From positions 13,523,221 to 13,587,220 of the forward strand of contig RPFO01000213.1 in assembly GCA_009746045.1 (NCBI GenBank): DNA of 64,000 nt. Direction: 5' to 3'. This document shows positions 10,348 to 20,462 of this stretch, piece after piece. Position numbers and translations under genes: made by a program. The notes beneath the pieces were generated by a model. It ran no database searches, had not been told where the DNA came from, and saw only the letters and a list, made by a program, of their open reading frames with translations. Each line of letters begins with the position of its first letter. Position 1 is the first letter of the stretch. The DNA is from Mesostigma viride (taxonomy: Eukaryota > Streptophyta > Mesostigmatophyceae > Mesostigmatales > Mesostigmataceae).

Positions 10348-11829
10348 TTAGAGCCTCAGCAAATTTATTCCTGGGGACAACAGGATCTGCTGCTTCGTGT
10401 GGCTGTTCCTGAGATGAGGGAGGAGCGACCTGCTGCTCATCCAGTGCACGTTCCTCCTGCCCAGTGGACCGTTGGGCTGTGGTGGGGCTGCACCACTGAG
10501 GAACACAGGAGCGTCTATGGTTGTGTTGCTTGCATCAGCTATGTCCCTGGCCAGTTCACTGGGTGAGACCAACCCACCAGACTGAGGCTCTGAATCCATG
10601 TCCAAGAATTCTACCCCTGACACGTCTGCCAAAGGAGGGTAATAAAGCTTCAGTCTATGCTTGCCAACCATTCGCTCTCTGTGATGCTGAATAGTCACCG
10701 TGTCACCTGTTTCTGACAACCTGATGATTTCAGCTGGACCATGCCATCTACCAGAGTGGGCTTTGTTCCCTTCCCCCTCCCTATAGTAGAGTACCTGATC
10801 CCCCACTTCAAACACAGGCCTGGCATTACTTTTATCCTTTTTTGCCAGCAACTTGGCCAAGTGTTGCCTTTGCGTGTTGTAGTGGTCTAGTACCTCCTGA
10901 GAGTAGCTACCTGATTGCAGGCCAATTGATGTGATTTCACCAAAAGGAGAAGACATGAGGGGTTTGGTGTTCAGAGTTCTGCACACCTCAGCTGCCCACG
11001 CTGTCCTATCAGCATAGCTCCCAGACTCTGCTGTCCTGGACTCATTTTTCTTTATGAGGTCCCTGATAGCACGCATGGTACGTTCAATCATCCCCTGGCG
11101 TTCATGATCTTGAGCCCCAGCAATGTCTATCTTGGGCAGATCAGGATAATCTTGTATCCACGTGAACTGCTGATCCAGCATTAATTTTTCCTGAGGATGA
11201 TACCGTGCTAGTGCAATCAGCAGGGCTCTGTGCAGTTGTTCATTGGCCATGCCTGGCAAGGGTTCTATCACCACAAACCTAGACCAGGCATCTTTTAGGA
11301 CCAAGTAATACACCGTGTCCTTCACCACGTGTATCACATCCCCTACTAGCTTTCCTCTAGCCAGTGGTGGGGTGGCCACATGCCATCTCTTGGGTTTAGG
11401 TGCATGCAGTTGGCACGCTTCACAGTGCTTCCTGACATGCCTGCACATCTGTTCCAGGTCACGGCCATCAATTTTGTTGGCCAGCCTTTCTGCCACTGCC
11501 TCATGCCCCATTGCCTTGTGTAGCTGTTGGGCTAACCTGGCATAGGAGATAACCTTATCTGCTGCTGCATCTAAGGAGGCTATAGTGGGATCTTGGGCCA
11601 CCTGTGCTAACGTCATGTCATAAGCCAGGTCCCAATCCACTTCCTCACTGTCAGGCAACACAGAGCAAATAGAAGGTACACGGCCATTGAGAAACCAGGG
11701 TACAGGAGACTTACAGTCGTCCTGAGTGCTGGCTTGTTTGTGGGGCGCCCCGTCGAGGCTCCCTTCCTGGGCTTGTTGCAGCGTCCCCCTGCAGGTAACG
11801 GGTGGCGGGGCTCCCAGCAACCTGGGCAC
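10348..11829 (-). CDS. Copia-1 integrase (GAG_pre-integrase plus DDE core)
   Basis: A long open minus-strand frame. It shows an HHCC zinc finger (LHKAMGHE...CEACQLH), then the catalytic core with VYYLVLKDAWSRF around the first aspartate, LMLDQQFTWIQDYPDL, and HERQGMIERTMRAI carrying the glutamate. A C-terminal SH3-like segment follows (VFEVGDQVLYYREG, SGRWHGPAEI). The frame then enters a proline/serine-rich linker. Integrase inserts the cDNA copy into the genome. Its N-terminal 60-70 codons overlap the 3' end of the gag frame in another phase, so the true junction with gag is probably frameshifted. Length and motif spacing are close to normal for copia. Confidence 0.85.
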   Translation of the reverse strand: MPRLLGAPPPVTCRGTLQQAQEGSLDGAPHKQASTQDDCKSPVPWFLNGRVPSICSVLPDSEEVDWDLAYDMTLAQVAQDPTIASLDAAADKVISYARLAQQLHKAMGHEAVAERLANKIDGRDLEQMCRHVRKHCEACQLHAPKPKRWHVATPPLARGKLVGDVIHVVKDTVYYLVLKDAWSRFVVIEPLPGMANEQLHRALLIALARYHPQEKLMLDQQFTWIQDYPDLPKIDIAGAQDHERQGMIERTMRAIRDLIKKNESRTAESGSYADRTAWAAEVCRTLNTKPLMSSPFGEITSIGLQSGSYSQEVLDHYNTQRQHLAKLLAKKDKSNARPVFEVGDQVLYYREGEGNKAHSGRWHGPAEIIRLSETGDTVTIQHHRERMVGKHRLKLYYPPLADVSGVEFLDMDSEPQSGGLVSPSELARDIADASNTTIDAPVFLSGAAPPQPNGPLGRRNVHWMSSRSLLPHLRNSHTKQQILLSPGINLLRL

Positions 11830-12815
11830 ACATCCACATCAGATCCAAGTTCGGGTTTGCCCTTCCAGCAATCATCCCTCTCATGCCCCTTGCATGAGCA
11901 CCTGGTGCAGTACAGGGTGGAGTCATGAGGCTTACCTTTCTGACTAGGCCCCTGGGAGGGCCCTGCCTTACTGCCTGGGTTCCCCTTTCCCCCCTTGTCT
12001 GATTTCCCCTGCTGCTTGGATGACCCCCCTGCCTTCTTACCTTGCTGGGGACCCTTGAACACCGCCTTGACCTGAGCTACCACCTCCTTGATGAGCTTCT
12101 TCCTGCTAGGACCTGCACCGTCCTGACCCCCCCCTTGGACCTTGTTAACCTTGGGTTCCTTGACAGTGGAGAAGGGTTCTAGGCTCTGCTGAATGAACAA
12201 CATGGCCCCCCTAAAATCATCCCACTTGTCTTTAAGGCCAGCCAGCAGAACTGCATTGGTGTTCTTGTCCAGCTCAGCTTTGGTGAGCCACTGATGGATC
12301 AGGTACTTAGAGTTGAGTTTCTTCAACTCCTCGTCCCTGTCTATGTACAGGACATACTGTTTGTTGTCACGTACGTAGTCAGACTTGTTGACTTTGTACG
12401 AGGCCAACCAGTTGAACCCCTTGAGAGCCTGCAGGTGTTCCCCCTTGGTCAACAGCCCTTTTAGGTCTGCTATGAATTCTGTGAAGATTTGCACCTCCTC
12501 TGCCCCAGGTGTGCTGGCCCTCCTCTCATACATCTGACCATTTGTTTTATGCTAGGTGCAGATTGGTGGATCGTGTTAGACACCCTAAGAGCAGGAAACC
12601 AATCACGGATGTTATCATGGGACCAGGAATGTTCTATCTTGAAAAGAAACTCAAGTGCATCCTCCTGCACAAACCCCTCAGCTAGACCTGGGAAGGTAAT
12701 CCTATCTTCCCTACGGGATGCATCAAACCTGGGTCGCTGTGGTACAGCGACAGCCGCTTGTGGTTGAGGTTGCTGCTGCTGCTGCTGCTGCTGTGGTTGC
12801 TGTTGCTGGTGCTGC

Positions 12816-12860
<45 letters not shown>

Positions 12861-14532
12861 TGATGCTGTGGCTGCTGCTGCTGCTGGGTTGTCGCTCCAG
12901 CGTTGCTGCCGCCCGCCATACCCCCGGTGCTTGAGGGTGCCCCTCCCCCTGGTGCTCCCCCGTCCTTCCCCTCGTCACCATCCTCCTCTGGATGCGACCG
13001 CTGGGGCGTAGACGATGGTCCACACCCCGCCTGCCACTTTCCTTGGCGTACCCGCTTGGCGGCCCTCAGCAGTTGCTCTACTGCTTCTGCTGCCCGCGCC
13101 CGCTTGGTCGGGTTGGCCTCCACTGCGTCCAGCTCCTGGTGGAGTAGTGCAGCGATGCGGTCCAGCTCCAAGTCCGTGTCGGTCTGCAAAGTGGTTTTGG
13201 GTGTGGGGGGTGGGGGGTGGGGTGTGTCTGCACCAGCGCGTACGCGCTCACGCGCGGTTAACAAAGCCGCTCCTCGCTGGGCTCTTGCTGGCTGTGGGGT
13301 GCGCATGAAGTCCAGTACCGCGTCCTCGGGCAACGGCTCATGGGGCGCCAGACCACGCTCAAAACGGATGGCGTCTCCAAACTCGCCCTGCAGAGCCCAG
13401 GTCCTGGCCGCCTCCTGATACCGGCGGAGTGCCCTCTCCTCCTTACGCATGCGCCTGTCTAGGGCACGTGCGTTCCGCCTGCTCTTCCTCGCCAGCCTGG
13501 CCTCCTGCTCCCTCCTAGCCGGGCCCACCATCGCTGCCAGTGCCGCCTCCGACCGCTTCATGGCTGCGTCCAACCGCGCCTGGTGACGCCGGGTCTTCTC
13601 TGCATGTGGCGTCGTGTGCCTTCGCCCGAAGTCTGCGCAGTTCCCGATGCTGCGCCTCCCTGGCTGCACGCTCCCGAGCCAAGCTGTTCTCTGCCATGGA
13701 CCGGACCATCGCCCGCTTTGCCTTCCGCTGGCAATGCCGGGTGTATTCGATCTTGGCCAGTCTCTCGGCCTCGACCATGGCCGGGTCCATCAGAACCAGT
13801 TCCTCACCCCGCGCTCCTGGCTGCATCTCGACCGAGGAGTCTGTCTCCTGCAACACATCCCCTGCCATGCGCCGAAAGTTGCGCGCTGTGCGCCTGTGAG
13901 CAAAGGTGAAGAGCTCGTTCTTCTTGCGTAGCACGTAGGGGGGCGCCTCGCGCGCACCTGTCGGTCCCGCGCGCAAGCCTGCCCTCGCCACTCGATCCCG
14001 CTCCAGCTGCCTCTCCGCGAGCTCCCGGGCTATCCTGTCTATCTCAGTCTCCGCCCGCAGCTGAGCCTCGCGCTGAGCCTCCAGCTCGCGCTGCTGCTCC
14101 AGCTCCTTGCGCAGCTGGGCCTCCTGCCGAAGAAGGCGTTCTGCAGTCTCGGCGGAGCAGCTCCTCTCGCTGCGCCCTGTCCTCAGGCAACTCGAGATCC
14201 ACGAGGTCTTCATCCTCGTCGTAGCCATCCGACGGGATATCCCCCAGAACCGGCACCACCCTCCCCGGCCCAGTAACCAACTCGGGTGCCGTGGGCTGCC
14301 CTTCAGCCGGTGGCGCATTGGGGCGCCAGACATTGTATGTCGGCGGCCTCGCCGCCAGTTGATCCAGGTACCGCGGGTCCTCGTCCGAGGACGAGCGACC
14401 ACTGCCGGCATCGCTGCCAGCGTGATCACCCCTACCCTGCCGGCCCCTCACTGCCGCCCGGTAGTCCAAATCTTCGGACGACGGGGACAGGCTCGACTCC
14501 GAAGAGCCATCGTGATCGGAAACGTTCGACAT
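11613..14532 (-). pseudogene. Copia-1 gag, frameshifted
   Basis: The gag region starts at the ATG at 14532 with an acidic serine-rich segment (SESSLSPSSEDLD). It then passes through at least three frames: a long charged, probably coiled-coil stretch rich in E, R, Q and A (about 14200-13400), a low-complexity region with polyglutamine (12768-12891), a capsid-like segment (FPGLAEGFVQEDALEFLFKI), and a basic tail with a CCHC knuckle (CTRCSCKGHERDDC). Summed over frames it would be about 950 residues, far longer than the 250-450 usual for copia gag. The phase changes near 14170, 13600 and 12500 mean this copy cannot make one protein without frameshifting. Confidence 0.75.
12768..12891 (-). repeat. 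CAG/CTG microsatellite encoding polyglutamine in gag
   Basis: A run of gct/ctg triplets with scattered ggt and gat interruptions. On the minus strand it encodes a Q-rich tract with occasional H, P and R inside copia-1 gag. Triplet slippage here changes length without changing phase. Confidence 0.9.
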
Positions 14533-14581
14533 TTTAAAATGATAGAGTAGTATAAAAACGGTGAGAGTTTTTATTAATGCA

Positions 14582-15104
14582 AGTTAATGCACTTGTGCAA
14601 TGAAAGCGAACGTGTGTTGGATTATGCAATGGCTGGCATAATATCAATCCATGCAAGCTTGCCAAGCTGGATTGCATGGGCACGTAGGTTAGGGTAACCT
14701 AGCTATCCTGCACTAGTGCTAACCAATGAGGTGCTGGCTCCGTCCAGCTAGATCTACTCCAGCTAGGACTGATACGATGCCCACAGGCAACGACTGCCTA
14801 GCAGCACTACGTGGACGGTCCTGGACCTCTCCTAGGACCTCCGTACAGGACTAGCACTGCAACCATGCCTTGTGGTCTGCATCACAGCTCATAAACCCTA
14901 CCACGTGAATACCCACGTGCGTGTGGCCTACATATCTCAGTGCTAATATCTAGCACCCACGTGCCCAACATGGCACGTGCGGATCTAAATCCTAGTAGAG
15001 ATATGTCCAGTGTACTACACCACCGTCCATGTCCGTATCCCACTTGGGAGACGGGGACAACGCCATGTGTACTGATAGTCTAGGCCTGAAGCCCTAGAAT
15101 AACT
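14582..15104 (-). repeat. 5' LTR of copia-1
   Basis: Direct repeat of 3233-4164 without the SINE. On the minus strand it starts AGTTATTC at 15104 and ends GCATTAACT at 14582, followed by TGCATTAATAAAAACTC, the presumed primer-binding region, and then the gag ATG at 14532. The same TGCATTAA follows the LTR of copia-3 (27361), supporting a conserved priming site. It does not begin TGG, so an internal tRNA site may be used. Confidence 0.85.
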
Positions 15105-16105
15105 ATTCAGGATGATGAATATGAATGGAGATGGAAATGTGTAGCCTTGTGCCTTGAAATTATGGAGTGGCTTACGTGTAGAGCGACTAGATGACCTAGG
15201 CGGTGGGGCCGGAAACATGAGCTTGCTTGATCAGGGCGTGTGTAATTCGTTCTATGGATAAATTGGATCGCCATGCGTCCAGGCATAGTTGTCTCACTTC
15301 ATCTAGTTCTTAGTTACAGGCCTCGCCGTGATTTGGAACAAGATGATTAATTAATTAATTCATTAATAGACACGTGACTGCGTCACGTGAGCATAAGTCC
15401 TCAGTGGGAGGGGAACATGGGAATTGGAATGGATGGTGTAACAAGATGGTGGACAAGGCCAAGTGGGCCCAGGTCATAGAGGATAACGACCCCCCTCCCG
15501 TGGGGAAGCGCCCGCGTGTTTGCAACTGCGGGAAGCATGCTAGACAAGACCCCTAGGGTAGAGGGCACAATAGATATAGACTTGGCTCGTTGATGTAGAT
15601 AGATTAGACCGGTAGGAAATTTGCGTATACCCATCCATCCATCAGGGGGGGAACATGACACATTGAAAGTGCACTTTTCTGGAAAACAGACCTGTGCATG
15701 GGATAAAAATCCAGTTATGCTTGGGAACCATAAATATGTGAAAAAAAAAATTTCCAGCCACTTGGGGGTGGTACTACCCCCCAGTATGACCCAGTTATGA
15801 GCTAAAAATAGAAAAAGACGCTATTTTTGGCCGATTTTTCCTAGGAGACTGGGCAAACCAAAAGTGACCAAACCACATATTTTCCTCCCCACCCTTGCAA
15901 ATAAATCTGGCTACTCAGGACCACAAAATAAGCACGTTTAGACTATTTGATGGGGTTTAGCCCAAAACACGTATTTTTTTTGTCCTAAAAAAATAAATCA
16001 AATAGTAGACACATGCAAAAATTTCAGTGATGACATTTATACTAGGCTCTGATCAGCTACTAGGCCCATAAACAAGCTCTACTAGGCCCATAAACACCCA
16101 GCGAG
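15105..16105. other. Spacer between copia-1 and copia-3, no recognisable gene
   Basis: About 1 kb with no open frame above 90 codons resembling a protein. It holds an ATTA microsatellite (15344-15366), A-runs near 15741 and 15974, and a short repeated phrase ctactaggcccataaacaa near 16055-16095. The expected 3' end of copia-3 should lie here, but I could not recognise its LTR, so copia-3 may be truncated at this side. Confidence 0.5.
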
Positions 16106-16297
16106 TCAGACCCTAATCCTCGCCGCGAGCGCCTCCGCCCTGTCGCGCTCCTGCTGTTCGCGCAGCTTCCTCTGCTCAATCGCATTGCGCCTCCGCTGCT
16201 TCTTCTCCCGCTCCGCCTTGAAGACCGCCAGCCTCCGCTGCGCCTCCTTCTTGCGCTCCTGCATTGCCGGTGTCATCTCCACCAGCCCTACCAGCCA
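16106..16297 (-). pseudogene. Copia-3 gag, detached 3' piece
   Basis: An open minus-strand stretch of about 60 codons, dominated by charged residues (QERKKEAQRRLAVFKAE, REQQERDRAEALAAR) and ending in TGA at 16106-16108. It resembles the coiled-coil part of copia-1 gag and is the continuation, in another phase, of the gag-like frame at 26513-27265. The 10.2-kb TTAA element separates the two. Confidence 0.55.
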
Positions 16298-16400
16298 TTA
16301 AGAATGTACTCCAGCACGCAAAATGTACTTCGTACCGAAGTTTGTCTTTTTATGCTGAAAATTGTCATGCATGATGTTTGCAACCAAAATAGACATCGTA

Positions 16401-17160
16401 CAAAGTTTGGTATCGATCGGACGTCATCTTGGTGACATTTGCTAGCAATAAAGGTACATTTTTGTCATTTTAAATTAAATTAAATAGTAATAAATAGGAA
16501 ACAGTACTAAATCACGTCAAACCATCATGGATATTTGCAAGCAACCTAATTACCACTAGAATAGACCATGCACAAAGTTCGGGGTCAATCTGAACTCAAA
16601 ATAGTGACGTTTGCTAGCATAAATACTGCATTTTTTGCCATTTTCAAGCATTTTGCTCAGTGTAAGCTACTAAACAACATCAAACTACGTCATAAAGCTA
16701 TGAAATATTGGAAGCAACCTAAACACCAGTAGATTAGACCATGGGCCAAGTTTGGGCTCAGTTTGATGTCAAAATAGTGACGTTTGCTAGCATAAATGGT
16801 GCATTTTTTGCCATTTTCAAGCATTTTGCTCAGTGTAAGCTACTAAACAATATCAAACTATGTCAGAAAGCTATGAAAAGTTGGAAGCAACCTAAACACC
16901 ACTAGATTAGACCATGGGCCAAGTTTGGGCCCAGTTTGATATCAACATAGTGACGTTTGCTAGCATAAATGGTGCAATTTTTTCCTTTTTCAAGCATTTT
17001 GGTAAGTATAGTTGCCTCAAACTACGTCAGAAACTGTGACTTGTTGTAAATAACCTGTTTGCCACTACATTAGACCATCCTCAACTTGTAAGGTCAGGCA
17101 TAGGTAAAGGTAGTGACATTTGCTAGCACTATATATTAGCATATTATGCCTCTTTTCGCA
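16401..17160. repeat. 173-bp minisatellite, four to five units
   Basis: Units start near 16401, 16573, 16746, 16919 and 17090, so the period is 172-173 bp. Conserved phrases are gtgacgtttgctagcataaa, ccattttcaagcattttg and accatgggccaagtttggg. The second and third units are most alike and the outer ones are degenerate. The array begins about 100 bp inside the left terminal inverted repeat of the 10.2-kb element. It has no coding frame. Confidence 0.8.
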
Positions 17161-17575
17161 TATACACATTAAGAATAACAAGACAATATTATATATTAAA
17201 TCATGGACAATACAAGGTGTGCAAATGCAAATCACACCAGATCGGATGACCAATGATGGGTGGCTGCATGCCAACACATCTACCAGGCTGCAGGGTGAGA
17301 GGCCACATCGCTACAAGACAGGAATCCTCGCAATTGCACACCGCTAGTACACTGCATACCCCAAGAGGATTTGGCTATACAAGCCATAAAAGTTTGGCCA
17401 TGCTAACACATTCTTCATCCAAGCATAATGCAGCCTCTCCAAACTCAACTCATTCATTTAAATTCAACTAGGCCAGGCGTGCATGCTCTACTTGCCGATA
17501 ACCATGAGTAAACTTGTCTACCACTTCATTCCATGCGCCGGTAGATGGCACCGTCTCATCTACCAGTCATCCCCG

Positions 17576-17735
17576 GCTCCCATTCCGCATCCTCCTCTCC
17601 CTCTCCCTCTCCCTCTTCCTCCTCCCCCTCCCCCTCCCATTCTCCCTCCCCCTCTCCCTCCCCTCTCCTCCTCCCCCTCCTCCTCCCCCTCTTCTCCCCC
17701 TCTTCTCTCCCTCTTCCTCCTCCTCCCCGCCTTCA
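17576..17735. repeat. Pyrimidine-rich (CCTCTC) tract
   Basis: A stretch of about 160 bp composed almost only of C and T, built from ctccct/cctcct units. It lies just downstream (minus-strand sense) of the stop codon of the gene at 17781-19527, in its 3' untranslated region. Open frames across it are low-complexity artefacts. Confidence 0.85.
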
Positions 17736-17780
17736 CTGTCACTGTGCACAGCAGGGACGGCATCGTCTATGTGGGTGCCA

Positions 17781-19527
17781 TCACCTGCGTTCACGGTGCC
17801 AGCCTAGCTCCTGTGGAAAGAAGCGAGCGCGGCCAAATGCCTCGACTGGGTGTGGGCAGCCGCACACGAACTGCGTCACCTCCGCCAGGGCATGATAGTC
17901 CTCATACTGCCCATCAGCCCACATCGCCTTGATGAGCAGGTGACCTCCCCTTTCCTGAACCTTAGTGACCCAGCCATGGAAGCGCTCCCTCTTCCTCGCT
18001 ATCCCCGGAAACAGGGCACACAGGCGCATCCCGATAAGCGCACGTGCTCCATGCTCGGCAAAGTAGGCATTGCAGTCATCCTTTGCTGCTGCCCTGGCGG
18101 CGGTGGCAGTCTTGTAATGCTCAAAGTCAATCTGCGGGTGCTCTTTCAACGCCGCCACCGTGGCAGCTGACAGTTTGCCGGTACTGATCAGCTCAGGCTG
18201 GTGCACCTCTGCCGTACCGCCCACTGTCCAGTGCTGCAGGTGTACATCAGAAATGGGGACCGTCATCCCTGCGCTGCCGCCACCTAATGTCACTCTAGAA
18301 AACTGGCCCGTCCACGACGGTGCGTAGTAAGGAGAGGCGACAATGCTGTCACGCTCCGTGCGATCGCCTTCCAGATCAAGGACCTTCACCAGCATGTGTG
18401 GTGCCCACGGCATTCCCTGCCCGCAGGTGACGGCTGGCCGCTTAACAACGAGTAGGTCGCTGCGTCGTATGAGGCTTCCATTCACCTTGAAGGTGTGCCT
18501 GCCGGAAATCAGTGTGCGCAAAGCGGGCGTTGCCGTTGATGTGCTCCCTCGCGCAGCGGGCGCACATGCGCGGTTGATCTGCGCTTGAATCTCGCGGGCA
18601 GGGCAAGCGACGTGTGAGATTACTTGTTTTATGGGCAGCCTCAGTGCTCGTGTTGCCCGCGCAACCGACTGGTCGCCTGCAGATCGCAGCGGTAAGGGTA
18701 CCGCCTTGTTCGCTTGCAGTTCACGCTTCTCTTTGAGCTTTTGCTCCATGATGTCGAACAGATTCTCGTTGTTGGCACGCACATCCTCCACGGACTTTGG
18801 CACCTGCTCAATCCATCCGTCCAGCAACTGCTGCTTCTCAGCGGCGACGATGTCAGGAAAAAGGCTGTGAAGGCTAGCGCAGGTACATCTCCTGGCACCG
18901 CCCTCGTCCCATTCAAAAAGCGGCACTAGACCAGGACTTCCTTTGGGGGCCTTGCCACGCTCTATGAGGAGGCACCCATAGACAGGATCTCCCTGCGGGG
19001 TGTACCCAATGGGCGTGACCCCGTCACAAGCCTCGCCATTAGGCCCTGTGGGCTGCCACTTGTTCACCGGTGCATTTACCAACGTCTCCGATGCGGCTAG
19101 GCGCCAGCGGACATACACGGTCATATCCGGGCCCCAAAACACTTCGAGATCGAACACCTTCGAAGAGCGGTGCCTCTCCCTCTCGGCTTCGGTTGCTGGC
19201 TCATCATCCAAGTCGGCGGTGGCGCCCGCGCCCGCACCCGCGCCGGCGCCTGCGCCCCCACCCCCGCCCGCGCCCGCGCGCGCGCCTTGGGTGGCGCCCG
19301 CGCCCGCACCCGCGCCGGCGCCTGCGCCCCCGCCCGGGCCCGCGCCCGCGCCCGCGCTTGGGTGGCGCCCGCGCCCGCACCCGCGCCTTCTCCCCCGCCC
19401 CCGCCCCCGCCCGCGCCCCGCCCGCGCCATGGGTGTGGCCCGCGGCTGGCTTCTTCGGAAATGCGTCCATCGATTTCACCCACCGGCCGTCAGCGGTGGA
19501 TGCACCCTTTCGGCCACGTTGTGACAT
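17781..19527 (-). CDS. Unrecognised protein with Gly/Arg/Ala repeat N-terminus (cargo gene 1)
   Basis: I do not recognise this protein. A long open minus-strand frame ends at 17781. The continuous frame opens at 19430 inside a GC-rich tandem array. A more convincing start is the ATG at 19527, whose product begins MSQRGRKGASTADGRWVKSM; it would join the main frame after a phase change in the array (about 19210-19420). The unique region is about 470 residues with features such as VFWGPDMTVYVRWRL, a CTC/CGC cysteine pair and a repeated pattern: SLFPDIVAAEKQQLLDGWIE and ALFPGIARKRERFHGWVTK. The tail ADGQYEDYHALAEV could be a small beta-barrel reader (Tudor/Agenet-like), which is speculative. The long open frame in unique sequence argues for a real gene. 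Confidence 0.55.
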
Positions 19528-19805
19528 CAAGCGCGGCGTCCCCAATAGAACAGTCATGCAATATGAATAATCATTAGTATCAACGATGCGTTCATGCAGG
19601 CGTGAACTGTGAAATACAACAAGCATGCAACAACGACTCCAGCACACTTAGTAAATACTGCTCATAATATCTGTGGCACATGCAACATGGTTAAAACACA
19701 CATGGATGACCTGTATGGCTGCACATGAACTGTCCACCTAGAGAAGACTAGAAATTCAGCATGATATCAAGAGCCATCCACACAAATATATGTCTTACCG
19801 CAGCT

Positions 19806-19949
19806 TAGGGCTTCTTCGGGTTGAGTTGGCGAATCGAGCTTGTTGAGCCCTGCTCGAAGTAATGCTCAAATGCGATGCCCAGGCCCGCCAGCACATCATC
19901 AAATGTGATTAGTTTCACAGGTGGTCCGAAGAGTTCCAAACGTGGTTGC
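19806..19949 (-). CDS. Possible 3' exon of the Cys-motif gene
   Basis: On the minus strand, sequence after an AG dinucleotide (aaaattag at about 19950) opens a frame containing ITFDDVLAGLGIAFEHYFE and SIRQLNPKKP before a TAA. It lies directly downstream of the frame at 19956-20462, which stops only bases earlier, so the two could be exons of one transcript joined by a short intron or shifted by an indel. The composition looks protein-like, but no family is recognised. Confidence 0.35.
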
Positions 19950-19955
19950 TAATTT

Positions 19956-20462
19956 TCAGGCAGTGCCTGAAGGCCGCCTCGAAAGTGAAACGCGAAAGTG
20001 AAAAGGGGTCACAAACCCTATGTTCATATCCTTGACTCCCCCGTCGAGAACGAACCGAAAACCAGCGCCATGAACGAACTTGTGACGAGTAGATGACGAC
20101 ATCGTGGTTATGGCGTCGTACCCCCCCTGGTGCAGCTGCTGCTTTATCGCCGCCTTCCTGTCCTCTTGCTTCCGCCCGGGCGAAAACCAGGCGCTTCGCA
20201 ATGCCTGGAGATGTGATATTCTAATGGGCTTCATGCACTCGTGGCCGCACTTACAGTCGAACGTCTCGTCGGTCACTAGGCTGCCGGCATGGGTGCTGCC
20301 GCTTAGCACTATGGCTGCGAACTTGCGCTTCCCATGGTGTCCCATCACCATGATAGCGAAAGCCAGGAAGCAGATAGCCACGATTATGTCCCAGCAAAGC
20401 CATAGCACACCTTCCGTTTCGACCGCCATGTCGGCCACTAGTCCGGATAGCTCAATGTGCAC
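19956..20462 (-). CDS. Unrecognised protein with a CxCGHxC motif (cargo gene 2)
   Basis: A 168-residue frame starts at 20462. Residues about 19-42 (VLWLCWDIIVAICFLAFAIM) are hydrophobic and could form a membrane segment, or be an unspliced intron. A later part, FDCKCGHECMKPIRISHLQALR, followed by a charged helix (RKQEDRKAAIKQQLHQ), recalls the short CxCxxxC...R module found N-terminal to transposon-encoded proteins in plants and animals; that likeness is from memory and weak. Its first 24 codons and upstream region form the left arm of the 20389-21003 palindrome, so the right arm carries an inverted copy of the gene's 5' end. Confidence 0.45.
   Translation of the reverse strand: MHIELSGLVADMAVETEGVLWLCWDIIVAICFLAFAIMVMGHHGKRKFAAIVLSGSTHAGSLVTDETFDCKCGHECMKPIRISHLQALRSAWFSPGRKQEDRKAAIKQQLHQGGYDAITTMSSSTRHKFVHGAGFRFVLDGGVKDMNIGFVTPFHFRVSLSRRPSGTA

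Larger units (their letters stand above)
3233..15104 (-). mobile_element. Ty1/copia-type LTR retrotransposon (copia-1), interrupted
   Basis: Two direct LTRs of about 523 bp (14582-15104, 5'; 3233-4164 with a SINE inside, 3') bracket minus-strand frames for gag with a CCHC knuckle, integrase, a retropepsin-like protease, reverse transcriptase and RNase H. The LTR ends read AGTTA...TAACT rather than the usual TG...CA. Upstream of the 3' LTR the minus strand has a purine-rich stretch (AAAGAAAAGTAATAATGGG), suitable as a polypurine tract. The LTRs differ at only a few positions, so insertion was fairly recent, yet gag carries several frameshifts and RT is split by 5437-9082. No clear target-site duplication was found. 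The order integrase before protease is unusual for copia. Confidence 0.85.

Noticed and set aside
12718-13023. Plus-strand poly-alanine/valine frames and minus-strand polyserine frame opposite the gag CAG tract
   Set aside because: They are shadows of the CAG microsatellite, which is in gag phase as polyglutamine on the minus strand.
3233-15104. Clear 5-bp target duplication for copia-1
   Set aside because: Left flank (ctgag) and right flank (attca) do not match; either a boundary differs by some bases or a later rearrangement removed one side.
17560-17932. Proline/leucine-rich and glutamate/glycine-rich frames over the pyrimidine tract
   Set aside because: These are low-complexity frames created by CCT/CTC repeats, lying in the 3' flank of a better-supported gene.
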